Of a stretch of 64,000 nucleotides of DNA, positions 1 through 7,235 are shown piece after piece (position 1 is the first letter of the stretch; each line of letters begins with the position of its first letter). The DNA is from an uncultured Treponema sp. Its GTDB lineage: Bacteria; Spirochaetota; Spirochaetia; Treponematales; Treponemataceae. The notes below the pieces were generated by a model that worked only from the letters and a program-made list of their open reading frames with translations, did not search any database and was not told the origin of the DNA. Where the stretch lies: the NCBI GenBank assembly GCA_934667505.1, contig CAKULY010000009.1, positions 1-64,000 of the forward strand. Reading direction: 5' to 3'. Position numbers and translations under genes: made by a program.

Positions 1-205
1 TAAAATCGGAAATCCGTTAAAAAACAAAGCGAGAGCTTTGTTTTAGGATTAACGAGAAAACGGCTCACTTTGACCGGTAGAGGCGAAGTGCCTAAAATCG
101 GAAATCCGTTAAAAAACAAAGCGAGAGCTTTGTTTTAGGATTAACGAGAAAACGGCTCACTTTGACCGGCAGAGGCAAAGTGCCTAAAATCGGAAATCCG
201 TTAAA
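1..205. repeat. 92-bp tandem direct repeat, two full units and a partial third
   Basis: Unit 1 spans 1-92, unit 2 spans 93-184, and a third begins at 185 and breaks off near 205. The two full units differ at only a few bases. Each contains small hairpins (an ACAAAGC/GCTTTGT arm pair and a CACTT/AAGTG arm pair). The window starts inside the array, so more units may lie upstream. There are no unique spacers, so it is not a CRISPR array. Function is unknown. Confidence 0.9.
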
Positions 206-327
206 AGGGGCGTTGCGGGGAAGCCCCGCTAGAGAGGGTAGCGGACAAGCTGCAAGCTTGGGAGCGAGGGGGAGACTTTCCCCTCCTTAAAAAATAAAAT
301 AATTTGTTCTAAAAAATGGGTAGAAAA
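206..327. repeat. GC-rich intergenic repeat upstream of fabF
   Basis: This stretch is much richer in G and C than its surroundings. It opens with a GGGGCGTTGCGGGG...CCCCGC hairpin motif that recurs near 55210 ahead of the histidine gene. The last 30 bases before fabF are A/T-rich. I see no gene here. Confidence 0.7.
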
Positions 328-1584
328 ATGGAAAAAAGACGTGTAGTTATTACAGGAATGGGAGCGATTACTCCTTTAGGAAATACGGTTGAAGAAACTT
401 GGGCTTCTGTAAAAGAAGGAAAAAGCGGTGTGGCAAAGATTAGCCACTTTGATGCAAGTGTAAATAAAGTTCACTATGCGGCAGAGGTAAAGAATTTTGA
501 TCCTGCTTTGTATATGGATCCAAAAGATGCCCGAAAAATGGCGAGATTTTGTCAGTACGGTGTTGCGGCTGCGAAAATGGCTTTGGAAGATTCTGGCTTA
601 AAAGGGAACGCAGAAACTCTTGATGAAACTGCTTGCATAATGGGTGTTGGTATCGGCGGATTTGAGGTTTTTGAATCTAGCTGTATTTCTTATTACAAAT
701 CTGGGCTTGTAAAAACAACTCCTATGACAATTCCTGAGCTTATTTCAAATGAAGTTTGTGGAAATATTGCTATGCAGTTTGGTTTGCACGGTCCTTGCCA
801 GGTTGTTTCTACAGCGTGCTCTTCGGGAACAGATGCTCTTGGCGCTGCTTTTGATATGGTTCGCTCAGGTCGCTGCGATGTTTGTCTTTCAGGAGGGGCT
901 GAATCTACAATTAATGGATTTGCAATTGTTTCGTTTGAAGTTTTGCACGCTCTTTCTTCTGGCTTTGATGAGGATCCTGCAAAGGCAAGCCGTCCATTTG
1001 ATAAAAAGAGAAACGGTTTTGTAATGGGCGAAGGTTCTGCAATTCTTGTTTTGGAAGATTATGAGCACGCAAAAGCTCGTGGCGCAAAAATTTATGCTGA
1101 AGTTATGGGATACGGTTCTTCTTGCGATGGTTATCATCTTACTTCTCCTAATCCAGATGGTGTTTGCGGCTCTAAGTGTATGACAAGGGCTTTGAAAGAT
1201 GCTGGAATGAAGCCTGAAGAAATTCAGTACTACAATGCTCACGGAACTTCAACGCATATTAATGACCCTTCTGAAACAAGGATGATAAAACTTGCTTTTG
1301 GCGAGGAAAATGCAAAGAAGCTGAAGATTTCTTCTACAAAGTCTATGCACGGACACTGCCTTGGGGCAACTGGTGCAATTGAGGCTATGATTTGTGTAAA
1401 ATCTATAAATGACGGCTTTGTGCCTCCTACAATCAATCTTGAGGAGCAGGATTTTGAAGGCGGCTGCGATTTGGATTACACTCCAAACAAGGGTGTTGAA
1501 ATGAACATCGATGCTGCCATGAGCGCGACTTTTGGTTTTGGCGGCCACAATGGGGCTATTATTATAAAGAAATTTAGTGAATAA
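328..1584 (+). CDS. fabF: Beta-ketoacyl-ACP synthase II (FabF type)
   Basis: This is a condensing enzyme of type II fatty-acid synthesis that extends acyl-ACP with malonyl-ACP in the cytoplasm. The Cys-His-His triad is visible: Cys164 in STACSSGTDA, His305 in NAHGTSTHINDP and His343 in KSMHGHCLGATG. An ATG also exists at 316, but starting at 328 puts the nucleophile at residue 164, next to the Cys163 of E. coli FabF, and gives a typical length of about 418 residues. fabZ follows 43 bases downstream, so the pair probably forms an elongation operon. FabB-type specificity cannot be excluded from motifs alone, but the overall sequence is FabF-like. Confidence 0.93.
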   Translation: MEKRRVVITGMGAITPLGNTVEETWASVKEGKSGVAKISHFDASVNKVHYAAEVKNFDPALYMDPKDARKMARFCQYGVAAAKMALEDSGLKGNAETLDETACIMGVGIGGFEVFESSCISYYKSGLVKTTPMTIPELISNEVCGNIAMQFGLHGPCQVVSTACSSGTDALGAAFDMVRSGRCDVCLSGGAESTINGFAIVSFEVLHALSSGFDEDPAKASRPFDKKRNGFVMGEGSAILVLEDYEHAKARGAKIYAEVMGYGSSCDGYHLTSPNPDGVCGSKCMTRALKDAGMKPEEIQYYNAHGTSTHINDPSETRMIKLAFGEENAKKLKISSTKSMHGHCLGATGAIEAMICVKSINDGFVPPTINLEEQDFEGGCDLDYTPNKGVEMNIDAAMSATFGFGGHNGAIIIKKFSE

Positions 1585-1627
1585 AAGTTTAGCTTTGCGT
1601 TGAAAGCTTGATTATGGTGGTGTAAAT

Positions 1628-2059
1628 ATGAGTCTGACTAAAGATATAAAATCGCTTCTTCCGCACAGAGAGCCATTTTTGTTTGTAGATGAAATTATAA
1701 GTGCAGATGACAATGGAAGCGTAAGTGAGCATACTTTTACAGAAAATGAATTCTTTTTTAAGGGTCATTTTCCTGATTATCCTGTTGTTCCTGGAGTTAT
1801 TTTGTGCGAAACAATGGCGCAAGCTGGCGGGGCTGCGTTAAGTTTTCAAAAAAAAGTTCCTGATGGCAGTTTGTTTTTCTTTGCGACTTTGGATAAGGTT
1901 AAGTTTAGAAACCAGGTTCGACCTGGCGATAAGGTTCGCATGGAAATTACGAATTTGCGTGTTTCCAGCAAGATGATAAAACAGTCTGGCAAGGCTTATG
2001 TCGGAGAAACTCTTTGCGCAGAAGCTGAATGGATGTGTTTGGTAGGTTCTGCAAAATAA
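1628..2059 (+). CDS. fabZ: 3-hydroxyacyl-ACP dehydratase
   Basis: This 143-residue hot-dog-fold protein dehydrates 3-hydroxyacyl-ACP to trans-2-enoyl-ACP, the step after ketoreduction in fatty-acid elongation. The family signature LPHREPFLFVDEI is near the N terminus. The catalytic His47 lies in GHFPDYPVVPG and Glu61 in CETMAQAGG. A GGTGGTG ribosome-binding site lies ahead of the ATG. It follows fabF directly, which supports co-transcription. No other fatty-acid gene is adjacent. Confidence 0.93.
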   Translation: MSLTKDIKSLLPHREPFLFVDEIISADDNGSVSEHTFTENEFFFKGHFPDYPVVPGVILCETMAQAGGAALSFQKKVPDGSLFFFATLDKVKFRNQVRPGDKVRMEITNLRVSSKMIKQSGKAYVGETLCAEAEWMCLVGSAK

Positions 2060-2225
2060 TTTTGTGTTTGCGTGTTTAAAGCGGCATCACACGTTGTGCA
2101 GCGCACGGTGGGTATGCCGCGTGTGCGCACAGCATTTGCCGTTCGGGGTTGGTGTTTGCAACGTTCGTTGTGCATGTGCGTGTGGCGTTGTTCAATTTGT
2201 TTTGTGTGTTTGGTGTGTGTTGTAA
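2060..2225. other. G/T-skewed low-complexity intergenic stretch
   Basis: The + strand is dominated by G and T with many TG/GT/CG steps. It includes alternating purine-pyrimidine runs such as GTGTGCGCAC and a GCGGCAT...ATGCCGC inverted repeat. Nothing nearby has this composition, and no coding frame is evident. Confidence 0.6.
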
Positions 2226-2248
2226 AATAATTGCGATTTTAGTATACT
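2220..2248 (+). promoter_or_regulatory. Promoter of the PilZ gene
   Basis: TTGTAA at 2220-2225 and TATACT at 2243-2248 are separated by 17 bases. The ATG begins nine bases after the -10 box, so the transcript would have almost no 5' leader. No Shine-Dalgarno sequence is visible. Confidence 0.6.
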
Positions 2249-2257
2249 GTCAAACCT

Positions 2258-2641
2258 ATGAACCATAAAAACAGACTTTCGCCAAGATTCGATGACATGG
2301 GCAGATTTGAATCTAGCGAACTTTGTGCGTTGCCGGGAACTCTTGAAAATATAAGCAAAGACGGTTGCAAAGTTCGTTTTCACTTTCCGATTGTCGTTGA
2401 TTTGGACAACGATTATGAATCTAAGATTACATTTGCGCGGGCTGCTTCTGAAGGTCAGTTTTCTTTGGTTTGTCATCCGCAGTGGGCAAGAGAGTCTAAT
2501 GGAACTACAGAAATTGGTTTTAGAATTTTGCCATCAAAAGATTTTGCAAGGCTTTCTGAATATGTCGCTCAGCTTTGCGAAGATGTAAATAGTGATAATA
2601 TTGTAGAGCAGATAAGTGGTTCTGTATGTCAGATGATTTAA
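2258..2641 (+). CDS. PilZ-domain protein, probable c-di-GMP receptor
   Basis: This 127-residue protein has the two marks of a PilZ domain: an N-terminal RxxxR stretch (RLSPR, residues 6-10) and an NxSxxG motif (NISKDG), which together clamp cyclic di-GMP. No other domain is present, so it probably acts as a small adaptor that binds a partner. An HD-GYP phosphodiesterase is encoded at 40937, so the nucleotide is likely used in this organism. The 3' end overlaps the next gene by 16 bases. The domain call is fairly firm; the partner and process are unknown. Confidence 0.75.
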   Translation: MNHKNRLSPRFDDMGRFESSELCALPGTLENISKDGCKVRFHFPIVVDLDNDYESKITFARAASEGQFSLVCHPQWARESNGTTEIGFRILPSKDFARLSEYVAQLCEDVNSDNIVEQISGSVCQMI

Positions 2642-3594
2642 AAAGTGTTGCCTTTCTTGCTTTTCCTCAAATGCTAGGGATGCTTGAAGATGAATTGAAA
2701 GACCGTTTCGGAATTGAGCAAAAACCTACTGCCGTTTATGGCGAGCTTCTTTTTTTTGAAAAGTTTCCTGTTCATCTTTTTGAAAGAAAAAGTTTTCCGT
2801 ACTGGTCGCGATGTTCAATGTTGGAGCCTGCGTTTATAAAGTTTTCTTCAATAGGCGAAGCCGCTTGCAAGTTAAAAGAGCAGCAGCGAAATTGGGCGCC
2901 TTATCAGTATCAGTTGTTTAGACGCTCTCAACTAATTCAAGATAAACTTCCATATATAAATCTAAAAAACCGAAAGTTTCCTGTAAAAATTCCTTCTTCT
3001 CCAATGGGGCTTTACACGCTGCTTGATTCTAACACCATGATTGCAAGCGCCAAAACGTCTTCTTTTTTGCCTGCGGGACAACTGTTTTTTGAAGAAGACC
3101 ATGAAAATCCGCCTAGCAGAGCTTATTTGAAGATTCAAGAAAGTCTTACTATGGCTCAACTGCTGAACGGAACTGAACTTCCAAAACCTGGCGAAAGGTG
3201 TTTTGAAGCTGGAGCATGTCCTGGAGGATGGACTTGGGTTCTTGCGGGCTTGGGCGCTAACGTTTATGCGGTAGACAGAAGCGAGCTTGTTCCAGAGCTG
3301 ATGGAAAATCCTTTAGTAAAGTTTGAAAAGCACGATGCTTTTACGCTTAAGCCTTCCGATATAGGTTTTTGTGACTGGGTTTTTAGCGATGTGATTTGTT
3401 ACCCTGAAAGGCTCTTAAAATGGGTAAATGTCTGGCTGGAAAGCGGTCTGTGCAGAAATATGATTTGCACAATAAAAATGCAAGGAAATCCAGATTGGAA
3501 TATAATAGAACAGTTTGCAAATATTCCGAACAGCCGCGTTATGCACCTTAATTACAACAAGCACGAGCTTACCTGGATTCACACAAAGTTGTAA
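2626..3594 (+). CDS. RlmM-like 2'-O-ribose methyltransferase (FtsJ fold)
   Basis: A 322-residue SAM-dependent methyltransferase resembling RlmM, which modifies C2498 of 23S rRNA. The SAM-binding loop is EAGACPGGWTW (about 194-204). A plausible K-D-K-E catalytic tetrad is Lys169, Asp255 (in FSDVIC), Lys284 (in CTIKM) and Glu314. The N-terminal part would correspond to an RNA-binding region. It starts inside the end of the PilZ gene, suggesting translational coupling, and its stop overlaps the convergent metA gene by 16 bases. The substrate is inferred from similarity. Confidence 0.75.
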   Translation: MSDDLKSVAFLAFPQMLGMLEDELKDRFGIEQKPTAVYGELLFFEKFPVHLFERKSFPYWSRCSMLEPAFIKFSSIGEAACKLKEQQRNWAPYQYQLFRRSQLIQDKLPYINLKNRKFPVKIPSSPMGLYTLLDSNTMIASAKTSSFLPAGQLFFEEDHENPPSRAYLKIQESLTMAQLLNGTELPKPGERCFEAGACPGGWTWVLAGLGANVYAVDRSELVPELMENPLVKFEKHDAFTLKPSDIGFCDWVFSDVICYPERLLKWVNVWLESGLCRNMICTIKMQGNPDWNIIEQFANIPNSRVMHLNYNKHELTWIHTKL

Positions 3595-4487
3595 GGCGTT
3601 TCTTGGTATACGTAATAGTTTAACCAGTTGTTGAATAAAAGATGCGCAGTGCTTCTCCAATACGAAGCTGGCGGCAGGCACGGATTGTTGTTTGGAAAAT
3701 AGTTTTTAGGCAGATTTATAGGTAGATTCTTAGTTTTGTCGCGCCAGTATTCGTTTGAAAGGGTGTTCGTGTCGTATTCCAGGTGTCCTGTCATAAAAAT
3801 TTCGCGGTTGTCGGTCGATTTTATAAGCGTAACTCCGGCTTCTGAAGATTTTGCCAAAATGCTAAGTTCAGGATGGATTATAATATCTTCTTCGTTTATT
3901 GTTGTGTGGCGGCTTTGCGGAATTGGAAAAATATCGTCAAAGCCTCTTAAAAGAGGTTCGTTTAGAGTTGCTCTTTCATTCATGAAGATTCCAAACAGTT
4001 TTTCTTCTAGCGGGCGTTTTTGAATTCCGTGCAGGTGGTAAAGCCCCGCAAATGCGCCCCAGCAGAGATACAATGTTGAAAAAACATTCCCTTTTGCGTA
4101 ATCCATTATTTTGCACAGTTCTTCCCAATAGTCGACTTGTTCAAAAGCAATTTGTTCAACGGGTGCTCCGGTTATGAGCATTCCGTCGTACTTATTTTTA
4201 AAAAGCTCGCTAGAAGGAATATAATACTTGTCAAGATAATCAGAGCCTGTGTTTTTGTACAAATGGTTTTCCATTCTGATGAGAGAAATTTCAATTTGCA
4301 GAGGCGTGTTGCCTAAAAGTCTTAAGAGCTGCGTTTCTGTGGTTTCTCTTGTGGGCATAAGATTGACTATGGCTACTTTGAGAGGTCTTATATCTTGAGA
4401 AAGAGCTCTTTTTTCTGTGATTACGAAAATGTTCTCGTGTTCAAGAATGCTGCATGCAGGAAGATCTGATTTTATTTTTATAGGCAT
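3579..4487 (-). CDS. metA: Homoserine O-acyltransferase, predicted acetyl-CoA type
   Basis: This enzyme activates homoserine for methionine synthesis by acylating its hydroxyl. The 302-residue protein has the whole MetA catalytic set in standard numbering: Cys142 in YLCWGAF, and His235 and Glu237 in TGHLEYDT. Residue 111 is Glu (GAPVEQIAF). In this family Glu111 is associated with acetyl-CoA and Gly111 with succinyl-CoA, so acetylation is predicted. An AGGAAAAG ribosome-binding site precedes the start. The gene converges on, and overlaps, the RlmM-like gene. No other methionine gene is nearby. Confidence 0.93.
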   Translation of the reverse strand: MPIKIKSDLPACSILEHENIFVITEKRALSQDIRPLKVAIVNLMPTRETTETQLLRLLGNTPLQIEISLIRMENHLYKNTGSDYLDKYYIPSSELFKNKYDGMLITGAPVEQIAFEQVDYWEELCKIMDYAKGNVFSTLYLCWGAFAGLYHLHGIQKRPLEEKLFGIFMNERATLNEPLLRGFDDIFPIPQSRHTTINEEDIIIHPELSILAKSSEAGVTLIKSTDNREIFMTGHLEYDTNTLSNEYWRDKTKNLPINLPKNYFPNNNPCLPPASYWRSTAHLLFNNWLNYYVYQETPYNFV

Positions 4488-4610
4488 AGTCTTTTCCTAA
4501 AAGCGTTTTTTTCACTGTTATAAAAACTTGACTTGCAACCTAAAACAATTGCGTAAGTTTTTTACAAATCAGCGAAATCGATTGTGAGTATAGCAAAAAA
4601 CGGTTTCATT

Positions 4611-4619
4611 TGCTATACT
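4611..4619 (+). promoter_or_regulatory. Extended -10 promoter element ahead of the esterase-like gene
   Basis: TGcTATACT matches an extended -10 element. I see no good -35 box. Transcription would begin near 4626, so the ATG at 4628 is at or next to the transcript's 5' end. Confidence 0.5.
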
Positions 4620-4627
4620 TTATGATT

Positions 4628-5647
4628 ATGGCTTCAAAAGATAACAGAAAAGCTGCAATTAAAAAATTAAAATTACTTGTTTTTAATTCAAAATCAAACG
4701 TAAGTTCATTCAGAAAAAAAATAGAAGACTCTTTTTACGAACCAATTCTTCCCAATCACGTTGAGCGGCAGGAACGCAATTATGGCGGCATAAATTGCGA
4801 TGTCCTTGTTCCAGAAATATATTCTTCAAAAAGAATAATGCTTTACATTCACGGCGGTTGCTTTGTCGCAGGCTCTCGTTCAAGTTACAGAAGCTTTTGT
4901 TCAGTTTTGGCTAACAAAGCTTACAGCAGAACTGTTGTTCCTGAATTTCGCCTGGCACCAACTTACGCTTTTCCTGCTGCGATAGAAGATTTGCAAGCCT
5001 GTTTTCGCGCGCTTTTTACAGAAGAGCAAATTGCTTGCTCACTGGATTCTTCCATCGACGAAAATGGCGAAAAGCAAAATATTCAGCCAGAAGTTATTAT
5101 TGCTGCCGACGGCTCCGGGGCGAGCCAGGCTCTTTCTTTGGTATTAAGTTTGCGCGAACGCTACAGAGTCTGCATAAAAAAAATAGTTTTATTTAGTCCT
5201 TGGTTAAATTTAAGCTCAAATTCTGCGCTTATTAGTGGAAAAAAAGTTTGCGACGAAGTTATGTCCGGGGAATGCCTTTTGCGCAGCGGAGATGTTTACA
5301 CTTATGCATCGAATCTTGAAAATCCGTTGGTTTCGCCGATTTTTGCTTCTCGCGAACTTTTAACAGGATTTCCCCCGGTTTATATTCAAATGGGCGAAAA
5401 AGAAATCCTTTTGGAAGAAGCAAAAGAATTTTGTAAAAAAGTAAAAGACGCTGGAAGTGAATGTGAGCTTGATGCTTGGCCAGATATGATGAACTTTTTT
5501 CAGTTTGCAGATGAATACTTGGATGCTTCTCATCGCGCGTTTGATAAATTCTCTGCGGTAATTTCTGGAATAGATAATGAAACTTCTGTTGGAAAGAGTT
5601 ATGAAAACAAGCCTGTTCTAGAACATAGTATGAGGGCTGACGCATGA
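4628..5647 (+). CDS. Alpha/beta hydrolase of the hormone-sensitive-lipase type, His of the triad apparently missing
   Basis: The protein has the oxyanion-hole motif HGG (residues 75-77, in YIHGGCFVAGS) and a nucleophile-elbow-like DGSGAS with Ser163. Where family members have the catalytic His in a WPGMPH-like segment, this one reads WPDMMNFFQF, with Asn289 at the expected position. It may therefore be inactive or use another residue. In-frame TTG (4610) and ATG (4622) codons lie upstream, but the -10 box at 4614-4619 argues for a start at 4628. The stop overlaps the next start by four bases, so the U32 gene is probably co-translated. Confidence 0.7.
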   Translation: MASKDNRKAAIKKLKLLVFNSKSNVSSFRKKIEDSFYEPILPNHVERQERNYGGINCDVLVPEIYSSKRIMLYIHGGCFVAGSRSSYRSFCSVLANKAYSRTVVPEFRLAPTYAFPAAIEDLQACFRALFTEEQIACSLDSSIDENGEKQNIQPEVIIAADGSGASQALSLVLSLRERYRVCIKKIVLFSPWLNLSSNSALISGKKVCDEVMSGECLLRSGDVYTYASNLENPLVSPIFASRELLTGFPPVYIQMGEKEILLEEAKEFCKKVKDAGSECELDAWPDMMNFFQFADEYLDASHRAFDKFSAVISGIDNETSVGKSYENKPVLEHSMRADA

Positions 5648-7107
5648 TAGAATTACTTTCTCCTGCAGGAAATGTTGAAAAACTGTATTACGCTTACGCC
5701 TACGGAGCAGATGCCGCTTACATTGGTCTAAAGAAATTCAGTCTTAGAGTGAAGGCAGACAATTTTTATGAGGATGAATATAAAAAAGTTTCCGAATTAA
5801 AAAAGCAGTTTCCAGGAAAAAAGCTTCACTGCGCATTGAATATCAGTTTTCATAATCGTGATATTGATAATTTTCTTTCTAACATAGATTATTTTAAAGC
5901 GTATCCAATAGATGCCTTTATTGTTCAAGATTTAGGTATCGTTCCTGTTTTGCAAAAGTATTTTCCTAATGCCGATCTTCATGTTAGCACGCAGGCTAGC
6001 TGCATAAATCGTGAAGCTGTAAAAATGTATAAATCTCTGGGTTTTAAAAGGGTTGTGCTTGGCCGCGAAGTAAGCTTAAAAGAAATTCGAGAGATAAAAG
6101 ATGCTGTTCCCGATATGGAGCTTGAAGCCTTTTGCCACGGGGCGATGTGTATTGCCTATGCTGGGCGTTGCCTAATGAGCGCCTATATGAGTGGGAGAAG
6201 CGCCCAGCTTGGAGCGTGCAGCCACAGCTGCCGTTGGGATTACGAGCTTTTGGCAAATCCTGAAAACGCAAAAGAGTTTGCCGCTAGCGGAAATTTAGTT
6301 CTTCAAGAGAAAAAACGGCCAGGTGAATACTATCCGATTTTTGAAGGCGAAGATTTTACAGCCCTGCTTTCTAGCAAAGATATAAGGATGGTCGAGCACT
6401 TAAAAGATATGATTGATTCGGGGCTTGATTCCTTAAAAATTGAAGGAAGAATGAAAAGCGTCTATTACGTTGCTTTAGTTACACGCGCTTACAGAAAGGC
6501 TTTAGACGTAATTGAAGGCAAAATAACAGGCGAGCAGGCAAAGCCTTTTATTGACGAGCTTGAAAATGTAAGCCACCGTGAAAGTGGAACTGGTTTTTAC
6601 TATAATGCCGCCGATGCGGACAAAACTGTAAGCGGCGCCACAGATAGCCGCTATATTCTTTGCGCAGAAATTGTAAAAAGACTTTCTAAAAGCGAAGAAG
6701 AAAGCATTTTAAAAAATGCCCAAAAAGCAAAAAATGATTTTGAGCTTTACATGAATTCTTTGCATCCGGAAGCAAAAAAGGCTAGGCTAAAGGAATTTGA
6801 ACTTCATCCAGACAGGCTGCCTGTTCCTGTGGAAAAAATTGACGGCCGTAAGATGTATGAAATAAAGCCGCTAAACATGATAAAAAAAGAGCAAACGATT
6901 GAATTTGTTAGTCCAGATATTGTAAGCATAAAGGCTGCCCCTGAAACTTGGACGATGATAGATTCTGAAACTGCATTAGAACGCGGCTGGGTTTGCGATG
7001 GTCATAAATGCGTTGTTTACACAGAATTTGATTTGCAAAACGGCTGTCTTGTTCGCGTAGAAGACCCGGATTACAAACCTGGAATTATACGCGACGGCGG
7101 ACGCTGA
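5644..7107 (+). CDS. U32 family protein, probable tRNA or rRNA hydroxylation enzyme
   Basis: This 487-residue protein begins with ELLSPAGN and contains the U32 signature EAFCHGAMCIAYAGRC (about 161-176). Cysteines 169, 176, 192 and 196 are spaced like iron-sulfur ligands of this family. Known members with this architecture are TrhP/YegQ (tRNA U34 hydroxylation with prephenate) and RlhA (23S rRNA). The old peptidase label is probably misleading. It overlaps the esterase-like gene by four bases, so the two form an operon. Which RNA is modified cannot be told from sequence. Confidence 0.82.
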   Translation: MIELLSPAGNVEKLYYAYAYGADAAYIGLKKFSLRVKADNFYEDEYKKVSELKKQFPGKKLHCALNISFHNRDIDNFLSNIDYFKAYPIDAFIVQDLGIVPVLQKYFPNADLHVSTQASCINREAVKMYKSLGFKRVVLGREVSLKEIREIKDAVPDMELEAFCHGAMCIAYAGRCLMSAYMSGRSAQLGACSHSCRWDYELLANPENAKEFAASGNLVLQEKKRPGEYYPIFEGEDFTALLSSKDIRMVEHLKDMIDSGLDSLKIEGRMKSVYYVALVTRAYRKALDVIEGKITGEQAKPFIDELENVSHRESGTGFYYNAADADKTVSGATDSRYILCAEIVKRLSKSEEESILKNAQKAKNDFELYMNSLHPEAKKARLKEFELHPDRLPVPVEKIDGRKMYEIKPLNMIKKEQTIEFVSPDIVSIKAAPETWTMIDSETALERGWVCDGHKCVVYTEFDLQNGCLVRVEDPDYKPGIIRDGGR

Positions 7108-7128
7108 AATTACTGACATTAATAGGTA

Positions 7129-7206
7129 GCCCGAACTTCGAGTTTTTAGGAAAATGAACAAAAGCGCAAGCGAATTTACAATTTGTAAAAAACTCGGCTT
7201 TCGGGC
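7129..7206. repeat. Terminal-inverted-repeat intergenic element, copy A
   Basis: The 78-bp element runs from GCCCGAACTTCGAG to CTCGGCTTTCGGGC. Its ends form a 19-bp inverted repeat with three mismatches. It is flanked on both sides by TAGGTA (7123-7128 and 7207-7212), which looks like a target-site duplication. Related copies lie near 15227, 17522, 22415 and 59458. Confidence 0.75.
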
Positions 7207-7235
7207 TAGGTAAAAAGTTCTGCCTTTAGTTTTTT

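Noticed and set aside
1..205. Possible CRISPR array at the left edge
   Set aside because: The repeat units follow each other directly with no unique spacers, and no cas genes are in the window.
889..1548. Overlapping minus-strand open frames inside fabF
   Set aside because: They lie opposite a conserved enzyme gene, lack start signals and encode no recognisable protein. The same holds for the many other frames opposite or inside clear genes.
4488..4610. SAM-type riboswitch upstream of metA
   Set aside because: The gap is short and A/T-rich; I found no conserved core or terminator-antiterminator pairing.
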